NCBI RefSeq assembly: GCF_003945595.2
Contig: NW_024104360.1
Coordinates: forward strand, 310,001 to 374,000
DNA length: 64,000 nucleotides
DNA from: Pipra filicauda
Taxonomy: Eukaryota > Chordata > Aves > Passeriformes > Pipridae
Direction of reading: 5' to 3'
In this document: positions 35,301 to 47,950 of the stretch, one piece after another
How the letters are laid out: every line of letters starts with the position of its first letter
How positions within the stretch are numbered: the stretch's first letter is position 1
Position numbers and translations under genes: made by a program
The notes under the pieces: generated by a model
Told to the model about the DNA's origin: nothing
The model's input: only the letters and a program-made list of their open reading frames with translations
Database searches by the model: none

Positions 35301-37034
35301 TAGGTGAAAATTACCAAGGAGAAAAAAAAATAAATCAAATGTATTTTGTAGCAGCAGACTCAACATGATAAGAATTGACATTTTTCTAGTATCTTGATCT
35401 CAAATATCTATGTTTCATTACATGTCACGCATTTAAGAGCATAAAATACTGTGAAACCAAGAAAGCCATCAAATCTTTTTGTTAGAGAGTGTTAGGGAGC
35501 AAACATACTAAACATTCAGATCACACTGAGCTGGGTCTATTAGTCAAACAAAAGGGCAAGGAAAGGACATGCTTTAACTGGAGCTTTATGAAAGACTTAT
35601 GGCTTTCAGTAAAATTCCCTGAAGTTGTTTTCTGCAGCATATTTCAAATACATTCAGAGGTGGATCTGACCTCCACAGGTTGATGATGCCTCCACTTGGC
35701 AGCTGATTGGCTCATCATTCTCAGTCTCTTGAGCAGAAGGGGGAGACTGTACTGTTGCATAGAAAGGTTTTTAATCAAGATGTGCTATCATCCATCTTAA
35801 TCTTTAATATGCTGGATCAGCTCTTGACTTACGATGAACCTTACTGGCAAAAAAAAAAAGTGGTTTCTTCAGAATAGAATAGAAGACACTTCCTTTATAA
35901 TCGGGTTGTCTACCAAAACAAATTCACCTTCAAGCATGGTGGGAAGTGTAATGCTCAAAAAATCAGTGATTTTTTTGCTAGTACCAGCTTTCAAACACGT
36001 AACAGAAAGGCTTTATGCTTCTCTTCCAGTAATAGTGACCACAGTGACTACCAGAGTTGCTTTAAGCAATGCAGTTCTTGGTCCTATGGGCCTTTCCACT
36101 CCCCTTCTTATTGCGGGAAGGGACGGATGGAGGGAGGCAGCATTAATATTATAAGAAATAATCAGAGGTGTCAGACTGATAGATGTGGTCAACCAAAGAG
36201 AAAGGATTTCCACAGGTAAGATATTGGTCCTACTTGAGAAAAGTAAGTGGCAAAATTTGTCAGTTCAGACTTTATTTTCAAATATCGCTGTGTTTTGCGT
36301 AAGTTGCAGAAATCTGTTCAGACTGGATGAACGAGTTCCCATGAGCATTTTTAAACATTCAGCACAAGAATGCCCTTAGGATCCTATGACACACACAGCT
36401 GGAAAGCACTTTCCTTCCTTCTGAAAATATTCATCATTACATTTAAAGCAAAATTTGCAGCCAGCTGAGGGGGTGGGATTTGTCTAAACAGGAGCTGGAG
36501 AACTTGTGGAGGGTCACAGTGGCTGAAGCCTCCTGCATCCACAGCTCCCACCAGCAGCACAGGGTGAACACAACAAGGGGAGGCATTTTTGATTCAGAAT
36601 CCATAAAGTCATGTGTCACCACTGGAAGCTACTGATGAGAGAAATGCTTTAACACTTTCTTTATGGAGTAATAAAGATAAACCTATAAACACCTTCCACT
36701 GGGTATACTTCTGTAGAATTCATGCATTATTGATGGTATAAAAGATAACTTTTGCATTGTCTTTATGGACTGGTTTCCTAAACACTTCCCAGTAAATTAA
36801 ATATACTATTACAGGAGAAATCAGCCTTTTATAGCTGTGTTATCTAGAGAGAAGCAGCTACAGTTGAACAAGCTATGGTACAGAACTGAAAGTCCAGTCT
36901 CTCTCAGTCTATTCCAGTTGTTTTCAATCTGCAATCTTCATTTCCTTGGAAATTTAGTGACTACTTTTGGGAAGTTCACAAAAGATGAAAAAGAAAACCT
37001 ACTTTCAGGCAGTCTATATGGACCCAGAATCTCC
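35301..37034. other. Non-coding stretch, no gene seen
   Basis: AT-rich DNA with short A runs (35321, 35851). A few open frames of 60-106 codons without recognisable content. Confidence 0.55.
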
Positions 37035-37255
37035 AGAGACAGGAAGTTCCTCAGCCTCTCTGGTCAGCACCGTTTCAGTGTCTGAGCACTCCCTTTATGA
37101 AGAATTTTTTTTCCTTATATCTAAGGAAAAATGCAATTTCTTTGCCTTGCCTTTTGTGCCTTTCACTGTGCACCTGCAAGAATAAGGCTCCATCTTCAGT
37201 GTAACAACGCAGTAGGCAGCTGAAGAAAGAAATAAGGTTTCCTCTCAGTCTCAGT
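37035..37255 (-). mobile_element. Diverged CR1 3' region, minus strand
   Basis: 'tttcagtgtctgagcactcc', 'tatgaagaatttttttt', 'ccttatatctaaggaaaa', a 'gcctttcactgtgcacctgc' block and 'aaataaggtttcctctcagt' match, in order, the reversed CR1 3' untranslated region. Both ends are eroded and the terminal repeat is not recognisable. Confidence 0.6.
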
Positions 37256-38828
37256 TTATTAATAAGAGTGAATATATTTCATTTCAGGGGATATCAAATC
37301 TATGAATGAAGTTTAAAAGATGTGCTCACTATTACCAATTTATTATGTCCCTAGTCACAAAACTGGTTGTGCACACGTGGTTGTACACACTATACCAACA
37401 AAGTCAATTCTACTCCCCATTGCTACCTGCTGCCCCAGATTCATGAAGTGTGTTGCTTCAGCTCTGATGTATTTTGTGAAAGTATTCTGCCACCTAAAGG
37501 ACATATTTCAGACAATACCTCCTCAAAATGGTTGGTTTTCCATGATGAGTTGAGAATATACATAGTGTTCCCAATTATAATTTTCTGATTAAAAGATTCA
37601 GTTTTCACACTCTGAAACTATTTCTCCCCCGAACAGCTACTCCTTTACTTGTTTTATTTCATTTCAGTAGGCTTCATGGCCTCAGCCTCTCAGTACCTCA
37701 TTTCATTTGTTAAATGTAAATGTACTGGAATTAAAATGGTATTTGAGATTTTTGTCAATGACTCCTATGACTTCAGAAATTACTGACTTTTTTCAAGGCC
37801 TTGGGCTCCCACTGAAAATTAACTTCTCTCATTGCATTTAAAACAAACATCTCCATTCCCTTTGGCATTCTAAAAAATTATGGCTTTGTCCTTAATTAAA
37901 AAATGTAGAATTTCTGAGAGGTTGGCTGAAGGGAAAAGGCCAACTTAAAATACTCTGTACCCTGACTCTGAACGTGAATGTAGAGATGTACAGATGTAGA
38001 AAACTCTTCAGTTCCTTGACAGATGAAGTAGCTCATTAAACCAGCTAATTGATAACAGATCTATTATTCATGCTTCCACCTAATGAGCCAAATATGCTTT
38101 GCATTAATTCTATTGCCAGAGCTTCCTTATTCTCAGCAGAAAGCAGTGATATGTATACTTATGTTTGACACAAACATCCTCAAAGTCTGAGGATCAGATA
38201 TGACCCTGAAATAAATGAGTTTTTACTCACCGGGTGAGTCCAAATTGCATTAAGTGAAAGGATTTGGGAGAGAGGGTAGTAATTAAACATATATTTTCTG
38301 TCAGCTTTTCCATATTTTCTAATTATTATTAAAAAATAATTTTACAATTATTTTTCTATATCTTCAGATTGGTTGAAATCAACAGTAATTCTTATTGGAA
38401 TTCAAAAAAACCCAAATGTATGTTTGGATACACTATGTTATTATCACTGTAGTCTAATATTTATCAATATAATGTTCTCCTTTTTTTTGATTTTTTATAC
38501 ATTTGCAAAATCAAAAGCCTATGTGATTAAAACATTCTCAGGAAGAACTGTTTTTCATTCAATATGTGACATAAATTATAGTTCAGCAGAGAAACTGAAT
38601 TTAATAATTTCTTTTTTTTATCTAGAAATAGCTTTCTAGACTTTTGCATCAGGGCATTAGGCAATTACTTACACTGAGATCCGATTTTCATGCTTGCACG
38701 GAAATAAAATTAAAACCTTCCCTTATTTTTATATATATTTCAATAATCAGAGTTCTAAATAAATCTGTGAAACAGCTAAGTGATTACAAGAATATTTAGC
38801 TGTGTATAACTCATGTTCTCTCTCCCAG
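37256..38828. other. Non-coding stretch with a possible conserved element
   Basis: No gene seen. The segment 37860-38140 is dense in homeodomain-like and GATA-like words and is discussed as a possible conserved non-coding element. The rest is AT-rich. Confidence 0.5.
37930..38140. promoter_or_regulatory. Possible conserved non-coding element
   Basis: This segment strings together words such as AGCTCATTAAACC, AGCTAATTGATAACAG, CACCTAATGAGCC and ATGCTTTGCATTAATTC: homeodomain cores (TAAT, ATTA), a GATA core and a POU-octamer-like site within about 100 bases, with no repeat signature. Such clusters are common in developmental enhancers. This is pattern recognition only; no alignment was possible. 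Confidence 0.2.
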
Positions 38829-38917
38829 AATCAGTCATCAGTGGTCACATCATCCTGGTGATCCTGGTAGGCACTGCTTTTGCAGTTTTCGGGTTTTGTC
38901 TCTATTGTCTTCAGTAA
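38829..38917 (+). CDS. Candidate terminal exon, membrane-anchor peptide
   Basis: A good acceptor (CTCTCTCCCAG) precedes a frame that, after two bases completing a codon, reads SVISGHIILVILVGTAFAVF and then GFCLYCLQ before a TAA stop. This is one hydrophobic segment of about 20 residues with a very short tail, as in the last exon of a single-pass membrane or GPI-anchored protein. I do not recognise the protein. There is no obvious AATAAA shortly after it and no partner exon identified in the window, so it may be chance. Confidence 0.2.
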
Positions 38918-39639
38918 GGCAAAATGAATTCATTTGCCCAAGACACTGCTAAGAAAACCAGCTCATTCTCGTTCATTCATTTAAGAAAAAAACCCTGAGT
39001 TGTTGTTCAATATTCATAGAACAGGCACAGGTAGCACTGGTAATTTCAGATTTCTGAGTTCCTTCTTCAGCAAAATACTTAGGTTATTTTTTTATTCTCT
39101 GGTACATTTTTGCAGTGCAGACATGAAACTCAGTTTGTATTTTTTGATGATCAAAGCAAAATGTCTACAATAGCATTGAACATCACATTTTTTGAAGGCT
39201 TATCAACACTTTGTATTTGTAAAACAATGCTATTTCATGTAGGCAAGGCTAAGCTTTTCTTAAAACTGCACCAAAGTTCCTCACTGATTCCTTTAATAAT
39301 CTATGTTTTGTACATGCTGGTTAATGCTTTCTCTTAAAATCAGGGAAACTATTCTTTGTACCTATATCTGTTTCATTTCATTTTTGTGGTGTCATCCATT
39401 TAACATGAGGGGAGTGACTACTTTTTCTTTTTCTCTTTTTTAGCGTAAATGTATTTTTTTTTCCAAGGAAAATGAACCAAACACTTGGCACACCTTTTTT
39501 TTTTTTCCATTATCACGATGTTGCTTTAGAATTTTTTGATTGTGAAGAGGAGTGAGGCAGGAGCATAAAGTAAAGAAGTCAAGATCTTCTTAAAAAGCTG
39601 TTTATATTGTACTGAGTCCCACCAAGAAAATCCAGTGGC
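38918..39639. other. Non-coding stretch, no gene seen
   Basis: AT-rich, with several T runs (39083, 39441, 39496). Nothing recognisable. Confidence 0.55.
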
Positions 39640-40416
39640 TGAGACCAACTGTGTGAGGATCAACAAGGCCAAATACCAGGTCCCACACTTGGGTCACAGC
39701 AACCCCACGTAGCGCTACAGGCTGGGGGCAGAATGGCTGGAAAACTGCCTGGCATAAAGGACTTGGGAGTGCTGGTCAACAGCAGCAGAAAATGAGCCAG
39801 CATGTGCCAAGGTGGCCAAGAAGGCCAATGACATCCTGGCTTGTATCAGGAATAGTGTGGCCAGCAGGACCAGGGCAGTGATTGTGCCCCTGTACTCAGC
39901 AGTGGTGAGGCCACAACTCAAATCCTGTGTTCAGTTTTGGGCTCCTCATGATACGAAAGACACTGAGGTGCTGGAGCGTGTCCAGATAAGGGCAGCAGAG
40001 CCGGGAGTCTGGAGCACAAGTGTGATACGAAGTGGCTGAGGGAACTGGGGGTGTTCAGCCTGGAGAAAAGGAGGCTCAGGGGAGATCTTATCACTCTCTG
40101 CAACTACCCAAAAGGAGGTTTGTAGCTAGGTAGGGGTCAGTCTCTTCTTCCAAGTAACAAGCCATAGGACAAGAGGAAATGGCCTCAAATTGTGCCAGGG
40201 GAGGTTTAGAATGAATACTAGGAACAATTTCTCAGGTTTATCAAGCATTGGAACAGGCTTTCCAGAGAAGTGGTGGAGTTAGCATCTCTAGAGATGGTAA
40301 CAACTGGACGTGGCACTCAGTGCTGTGGTCTAATTGACAAGATAGTATTCAGTCAAGAGTTTGACTTGATGGTCTCAGAGATCTTTTCCAACCTAATTGA
40401 TTCTGTGATTCTGTAA
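39640..40416 (+). mobile_element. CR1 LINE fragment, ORF2 C-terminus to 3' end
   Basis: It begins in the ORF2 region ('gatcaacaaggccaaatacc', 'ctacaggctgggggcaga', 'ggacttgggagtgctggt'). It continues through a frame reading [20 protein letters not shown] and [20 protein letters not shown], then 'gtgttcagcctggagaaaag', and reaches the complete 3' end with 'acctaattgattctgtgatt'. Stops and small indels break the coding part. It stands tail-to-tail with the minus-strand CR1 at 40691, about 275 bases away. Confidence 0.93.
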
Positions 40417-40690
40417 ATGAATAAGCCAGAACAATTTTTGCACAAAAGTGGAAGTACTTGGTAGCAACACTATCTCCATGCAAACATCCCAAAAGATATT
40501 TTTTTGTTTGCTTTGCACACAATTTGTGTACCTCCAAGAAATTAACATCAGTTTCATAAAGGTCAGATTAATCTTCAGACTGCTGCTCTCCAAATGAGAT
40601 AATAAATACTTTTGATGCTCAACAAATTCAAAGGATCTTATATAGGCTCCTGAGGAAGTGTCAACAAATACACAATGCCATTATCATTTG
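40417..40690. other. Spacer between inverted CR1 copies
   Basis: About 275 bases of unique-looking AT-rich DNA between two CR1 3' ends that face each other. No feature seen. Confidence 0.5.
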
Positions 40691-41215
40691 AATCACAGAA
40701 TCACAGAATATCCTGAGTTGGAATGGACCCGCAAGGACCATTGAAATCCAACTCCCGGCCATGCACAGGGCAGCCCAAGAGTCACACCATGTGCCTCTTG
40801 AACTTTATCAGGCTTGGTGCTGTGAACGCTTCTGTGGGGAGTCTGTTCCAGTGCCCAGCCACCTTTTGGATGAAGAATCTTTTCCTAAGATCCAACCTAA
40901 ACTTCCCCTGACACAGCTTCAGACCATTCCCTCCAATCCTGTCACTGGTCACCACAGAGAAGAGATCAGTGCCAGCCCCTCCTCTTCCCCTCACAAGGAA
41001 ATTGTAACTGCAATGAGGTCTCCCCTCAATTTCCCCTTCTCCAGCCTGAACAAAGTGACCTCAGCTGCTCCTTGTATGGCTTCCCCTCTAGGTCCTTCCC
41101 CATCTTGGTAGCCCACCTTTGGACACTTTCTAACAGCTTTCTTTCTTTTTTTAAATTGTGGCTCCCAAAACTGCACACACCACTCGTGATGAGGCTGGTG
41201 CCTCAGGTGAAACCT
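40691..41215 (-). mobile_element. CR1 LINE fragment, 3' end, minus strand
   Basis: It starts with the reversed terminal repeat 'aatcacagaatcacagaata', then 'cctgagttggaatggaccc', 'gggcagcccaagagtcacac', 'ctgttccagtgcccagcca', 'aaacttcccctgacacagc', 'ctccagcctgaacaaagtg' and 'ctgcacacaccactcgtgat'. This is a CR1 subfamily distinct from the tails at 11646, 17851 and 48961 but the same type as the short piece at 47951. It is 5'-truncated near 41215. Confidence 0.93.
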
Positions 41216-44200
41216 GTTTCTAATTGATAGGTACATGTTTCTGGGGCAGCCTGAATTCTTTCAGAACATCTGAAAGTTCAGGTGTTGCTCAATGTCACCA
41301 CATCAGCTTTTAGAAGCAAGATTTCTACATTTGCTGCTTTCAACAGAGAATGGTACAGAGGAGTCCTGACAGGAGCAGGCTCATTAGTGGTCAGACAGAG
41401 TTGCAGACTATGCCAATCAGCTGTTTCTTCCTAATGAGGTCTGAAATATTTGGGAACTGAGATTTTTTTAATCAATGTTTATCTATGTTAATTGTTTGAA
41501 ATGAAAAAACTTTCAAGTCCCCTTATTTATATTTGGAATCTTATGTTCATATAAATGTCTCTTTAAACACCTGTCTGCATCTACTCGTGTGGAGAAATTT
41601 TTCACAAAGCTGCATTCAGTAAGATGCTAAAGCTGAGTGGAAGTGATATAAGGAAACCAAGTGAAAGAAAAGCTAAGCTGACTACCAGGAAACTCTCCCT
41701 GTCAGTGAGGGTGAGGAGGGATCTGTGGATAAACAGCAAGGGAATAGTGGAGGTTTCATCACAAATCCTGGTGAAAAGAGGAATGAATGAAATGATAGAA
41801 CTGTGAAAAAAAACTTGTCTTTTAAGAGTGAGGGATCACTTAGTTCTTTTCTTTTTCTACAAGCCAAAACTCCGATATCTTTTGAAGTAAATGCCATGCT
41901 ATTGTCCATGGGAGTCTTACTTGTGTTTTACCTTATGATTTTACAGAGCCAATTCTCCATGGGCATAAATGAGCATAATTACTGTTGACATCAATGAGGT
42001 GAGACCTAACACAGTGCATGGCTTAATTGGATGATGGGATTTGCATTTCTCATGTATGCAAGCACTGCTCAGTGGCACACAAGTGTGCTTAGAATACTAT
42101 CAAGTATTAACCTTCGATTTGCATGTCTAATGCTTAGAGTGTCTATAATAAATGGTTGTGCATTCACAACTAAAACTGGAGCCAGCTCAGATACTGATGA
42201 TTTTTTATTTATTTATTTTCAGATTTTTGCAAGGATAGGAAAAATATTTGCCTATTAGGTGTTCTGTACTACAGATAGACCAAGCCCCCCGTCTATGAAT
42301 ATCCCACAATATCTAGGAGTATCTTAAAACCTCATAATCCTTTTCACTTCTACCCTGGATATCACTCATGACTTGAATTCCCTCAAATCCCAGTAGGAAC
42401 CATTCAAAGAAAGACAAGAAATTTGCATTGCTCAGCCGTGAAGTGTGCAGCTTAACTACATAAATAGAAATATTTGCAAGTCATAGTTGTCATCTTTACT
42501 GGAAGGCACAGCTGTCTGCTTAACCCGTCACTGCAGAGATTGTGAGCCCTGTCTGTATAAAAAAGACAAATGTAAAAATAACCATGAGTCTTCTAGCAAA
42601 AAAATCACTGTGGCAGAAAGAGCACAGTGCAGTCAAAGGTATGGATAATTGCTCAAGTCACTGCTTTTCTGCTCATTATAAATCAAAGCCAGGAGGAAGC
42701 CCTGTCTGGCCTTTCTGTGCAGTCCATGGCTATGTTTACTCAGCTTTGTGTCGCCTTTGTGTCGCCTCTATTCCTTAGCATACAATTCCAGTTATAACAC
42801 AGCACAGTCCTGGAAGTACAAGGGCAGCAGCAGAATGGCTCAGCTCCCAGCTAGAATGAAATCATAAAACATTGCTTTGCAGCTCCTGCACTGTCTGCTG
42901 GCCCTTGTGAAGTCTGACTGCCCATTCATCTCGTGAGCTGCTTTTGCACAGCTTGGACAAAGCTGGGCACGCGGCTGTTATGGTATTGCATGTTGTCACA
43001 TAAATTGGCACATAAAGAAGGGCTGATGGCTGTAGTGATAGGGAGATTAGCTGGAAGGAAAAACCAATTCAGACTGAGCTCTGATCAGATAGCATATTCT
43101 TTCGGCCTCTAACAGGACCTCTCTGAGAAAACAGGTATTATTGACCCCTCCACATGCCTTTCCAACATGATGTGATGAATGAGATGAGGCAGACCCTGAA
43201 AATTGTATTCCTTACAGTCAGTGGCTGGTGGAAGCTGGAGTTGCATGTCATGGGCACAGCATTTTAGTGTCACTTGCTAATCACTACCCTTTTGAATACT
43301 CCTTGGCATCTCTGAGGACTGTGCATATATGAAAGCGTGACCTTTGTTGAGACAAAAACAGGAGAAATGGAGATATTCTCTTCCAGACCCCTGGACTTCT
43401 CTGCTGGGATTGTTTCACCTTCATCCTTAGTTTGCTGGTGATCACGTTTATGGCAGAGCCTCTCTGAGCTGAGCCTGCTACAAGCTGCTGGTGAGAGTCC
43501 TAGCCCAGAGAACCAAGAGAGTCGTGGCATAAGGAAACAAAGAGAAGATTGTGAACCTTTAAAACCTCACAGAGTTAAGTGATCTGCCCATGCTCACATG
43601 AAAAGTTTGGGGCAGAGCTAATGTGACCCAGAACTTCTCCATCCTGGCCCACTGTCTCCCAGTGTAACTGTTCTTTGCTCTGTTGAATGCACTGGGGAGA
43701 ATAATCTGTTATCCTGATTTCTGGGGCCATCAGTACTGGATGGTAACAGTAATAGCAATAGCCTTTGCCTGGAACATCCACTTTATTTGTCCATGTAGGA
43801 GCTGATCTATGAACCGGGGATATAAAATTCTAAGCCTGCTAATTGCAGATTCATTGTCCTTTGCTGGAGTTGTCTATGTCATTGTGTGACTGCTAAGAGT
43901 AGATAAGAGAGAAATAATGGATCTGTGTCCTAATAATGCAGGCACCCTGGACCTAAAACCCACAAACCCATATTTTATTTTCAGTTTAAATAAGTATTGT
44001 GAATGCTTCTGTATCTCAGTATTGCCCAGAAGTGACCAGGTACCCTCATGGGCCCTGAGAAACAGCCCTGTTGCACAGTGTTGGCAGACATTTACAGACA
44101 TGCAGATACTATTGAAGGCACTGGTGATTTAACATTTGAAAGAGAGGTTCAGGGGTCCTGGGTGGGGACTACCAGTTCTTGTACTGCTATTTCAGAACAG

Positions 44201-46171
44201 TGTTAGGTGTCTAAACTCAGTCATGTAATCTGAGGCAAAAGCAAAAAACGACAATGACAAAACAGAGGTGAAGGGAGAAACGTGAGCCCTGTTATAATTC
44301 TTTTTATTTCTAAGTATCTTTTTGATACTGTGTTTAGTTTTATTGAATTAGGACACATTCATGCTCCCACAAATGAAATCATGTCAGTGCTGTTAAAACA
44401 ATATATATCTCTCTTGTAGCAGTTGTGTTTGTCGTAACTATTCTTCCTATTTAAGGATGACAGTTAGATATTTTAATATCCTTATCCTGATGTTTTCTTA
44501 ATAAGGTTGCAAACAAACTTTCTGTGGAACATTCCATAAAGCTTAATTTTCTGTTGTCCTTTCTGTGAAACCAAATACTCCTGCAAAACCAAATTTTTGC
44601 TTGACCACAAAATTCCAGCATGTCTTTAATGCCTTTCAGACTTTTGAAAGACTAATTTTCTGATGATTTCTCTGTTGTAGACCTGCATTCAGCTCCTGCT
44701 TGGTGTTGATATCATTATAGTGTAAACTGAGCAATGACTGTAATCAAAGTTTCAGTGTTTTCCCCCGAACACAGCAGGTTGCTACGTGGGTGGCAGCAGG
44801 GGAAGGAGAGTCTGCAGGAATGTTTTTTTGGGGGGGACTTACTGTTGTCAGCAAAGATTTAGCCTGGGGGCTGTATTGACAGAAAAAGAAGCTGAACACA
44901 ATAAATTGAAGAATGAACTGTATTTTCACAAGCTGCTCTCTGTTGGTCACAGAGAATTTCATGCTAAATCTCTGCTGTTATCAAGTCAGTGAGCCCAAGA
45001 GCTCCTTTCTGCAAGTCTTCTTTCAATTACAAATATGTTTCCCCTTACAGTAGTAAAGTTGAGTTCAATGTCTTTACTGCCTTTGATGTCATTTTAACTC
45101 CCACAGACCTGGATGGATATATTATTTTTATAACTCGGAATCAATACATATGGGATTCACAAGTCACAGAAGTAACAATATTTTGAACAGAGTAAGATTC
45201 ACTGACAAAATAATAGCCAGATACTTCTTTTATTTAATGGCAGGTGCAATTCTGCAAGGTTATTTCTTTACCACTAGCCTGCTAGAGTGCTTCCTGCTAG
45301 TTTTAAAAATATATGAAGTACCATGACAGCCTGTTACCTTTTAAGTGTTCCACAGTGCTAACAGAAAACTCCCAATTCCTACATAATGCTGAGAATGTGT
45401 TCCAGATTTATGACTAATGACAGAGTGTTTACTGTTCTCAGTATTGAGGATAAAGTTTTCACTCCCTCTTTCCAGTCTGTGAGAGCAATGCCTGCACTAC
45501 ATGTCAAACATAAAATCAGATCCTCACCTGAATCTAAGCGAGTTCAATGGACACGTTGCACTTCTCGAGCTCTGGTTTTTGTGGATCCACCTCCAACCAT
45601 GCTTTGGCACAGGCATATCCATATGCTCAGAGTGCTTTGTGCTGCAGGAGGCTGACTTTACTGCACAGGCTGCATAGTCAGTGATTATATCAGTAAATTA
45701 GATAGAGCTGGGGAATGTTCTTGGTCATGGCAATGTGACAGACTGTACTGTGAGACTGTTTGAACAGTCCCTGGTGCAGTTTTAGCCTGTGCCTATTAGC
45801 AGTCTCCCAAAAGCTCCAGAGCACCGTCTGCAAGTTAAAGCAATCCAGGGACTACTCCCAGTACATGATGTGTATGGAGCCACTCTGCTTTGGAGGCTGC
45901 AATGGTTTATTAAAACACATGCCAGTTGGCTTCAGTGCCTGGGAGTGTTTCTAGGCACATTCGGCTCTAAGTTCAAACACTGCCATAGGGTATCCTCAGT
46001 AGACACATATTAACTACAAAGAGTACAGCTCTAGGCCTTCTGTCCCTGATTCAAACCAGCCGTCTTACCCAGGGCTCAGAGAGACCAGGCTTTCTGTCTT
46101 CATTGTCTCTTGTGGGAAGTGTCCTGGCCAACTGTCAGATCCCTGTCAGTTTTTCTAATGCCTTCTTACAG
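41216..46171. other. Long non-coding stretch, no gene seen
   Basis: About 5 kb of mostly unique sequence. The stretch 42880-43110 is more balanced in base composition and could be a conserved non-coding element. Open frames up to 89 codons show nothing recognisable. Confidence 0.5.
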
Positions 46172-46392
46172 TTGTGAAAGTCATCCCAAAAGATTTGATC
46201 ACAGACACTAATGCAAACAACACCAGTAAGCATCCTGACTTATTAACATTCAACAGGAGGCAACGTGGTACACATAAATCAGCTGGGCTGGATTTACAAT
46301 TTGATATGCCAGCACCTTGTGTGAAGTCTCAGTGGCAGCAAATCAAACTGAAGTCAAATCAAGAATCTTCATTGCTGACCAACAGTCTCAAT
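46172..46392 (+). CDS. Weak exon candidate, unrecognised protein
   Basis: A pyrimidine-rich acceptor (CCTTCTTACAG) and a consensus-like donor (AAT/GTGAGT) enclose 221 bases that stay open in one frame (beginning VKVIPKDLITDTNANN and including FDMPAPCVKSQWQQIKLK). The frame also stays open past the donor to 46527, which weakens the exon reading. I know no protein that matches. Confidence 0.12.
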
Positions 46393-47875
46393 GTGAGTAT
46401 GTGTCTCATGGCAGAACTGGAAAAGGAAACATCTGTATTGTCACAGAGGCTGATAAGTTCAACAAGTTCAATGGTTCATACAAGAGAAAAAATCCTTCTT
46501 AAGGAAACCAGAAGCAGAAACTTCTAATTCATTCTGGAAATTAAATCTAATTTTTTTAATCTCTGCTATTATCAATTATTTTTACACATCAGTAGATTTC
46601 CCAGTTAAACATAGCATCATTTTCCTCTGCTTATTTTCTCCCTAATTATTTCTAAAGAAAGAAACTACAACATACATAAAAATGAAGTTAAAGCATGGAT
46701 GCTGGTGGACAAGATCTGGCTTGAGGTTAATCCTGCATGGATAAAAGTGTGAGAAATTGTTCACCTCTGCAAGCAATGGAAGGGGGAAAACAGGTGGCCT
46801 GAGCCAAAGCGGAGTTAAACTAATAAAACAATAATGGAGAACCCAGGAGTAAAATGTATGAAATGAGCATTAGTAAATCTAGTGAGTGAAAATATCAAAA
46901 GGTATTAAAATGAGGGTTCTGGCTTCTGTCATTCATGAAGACCAAGATTATCATGTGAATGTTAAATCAGAAAAGCCAGACCCCATAGGAAAAGAGTAAC
47001 ACAGGAGTGGGCTATTCAGCTGGGAGGGGAATGGGGAGCAATGTGGAATATAAGGTGGAGCAAGTGATGAGGTGATGGTTGTTTGAGGAGTCCCTGTTGA
47101 GCAGTGTGACATCTGATCCCTGAAGTGGAGAAAGGAGATAGAGCTCTGATTTGCCCATATCACATGTCTGCCTTGTTTCCTCAACAGGGGCACCTGGGGT
47201 GCTTTCCTTGGCACAGACTGAGGGATACCATGGAGAAGATGGAGAATGGACCAAGCATCCCAACATCCAGCATCTGAACAATGTGCTGAGTGCAAGGACT
47301 GGCACAACATTATTCAGAAATTCTGGGCAGAATTCAGTGCAATTGGCTGAACTAAACTGTGGTGCATTCTAATTAACATTACTGGGGACAAAATTGGTCT
47401 GGTTTTAGCAGATTGGGTCTTCTAAAACAGTTTTGATTTCCAGTGGGAACAAAAAGGTGGGCAAAGGAAAGTAGATCATCTACCTAGGCCTAATAAAAGA
47501 CAAGGTAAAACCTAAATGGTACATTCTCTCTTTTGTTAAATAAGATTTTACTTACAGAGTACATACACACTTCTTGATGCATCAAGAGCTGTTCAAGAAT
47601 AGAAAGTACACAAGTGCACTGAAGTGAAATCACCGATTTGAGTTGTTTTTCTGCTGCAGGCAATGAGATTTGGAGCTGTGCCATATAATTCAGTGCACAA
47701 CTACTAAACCTGAGGTATTAGCTCATAGAAACAGAAGCTGGAAAAGACTCAGGCTCTGTAGATCTGCCTCAGAACAAGGCATTACCCGTGTTATCAACAA
47801 CCCCACAGCTCAAACCAAATAAAGCACCATGGAGCACTGTCATCCAAGACTAATACACATAAGGAAATTCTTCCA
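46393..47875. other. Non-coding stretch, no gene seen
   Basis: A weak, old CR1 3' tail on the minus strand may lie at 47715-47800 ('tcatagaaacagaagctgga' and 'aaagactcagg'), but it is too eroded to call firmly. Overlapping frames on both strands at 46951-47372 are not credible genes. Confidence 0.5.
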
Positions 47876-47942
47876 AGATTTTTTTGTTTAGTTGGGTTTT
47901 TTTTGGTTTGGTTTTGTTTGGTTTGCTGTTTTGTTTGTTTGA
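47876..47942. repeat. T/G-rich low-complexity tract
   Basis: Runs of TTTGG, TTTTG and TTTG on the plus strand, the mirror composition of the A/C-rich tracts elsewhere in the window. It lies a few bases beyond the 3' end of the minus-strand CR1 piece at 47951, so on that strand it reads as an A/C-rich run after the CR1 tail. Confidence 0.88.
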
Positions 47943-47950
47943 ATAAGAGG

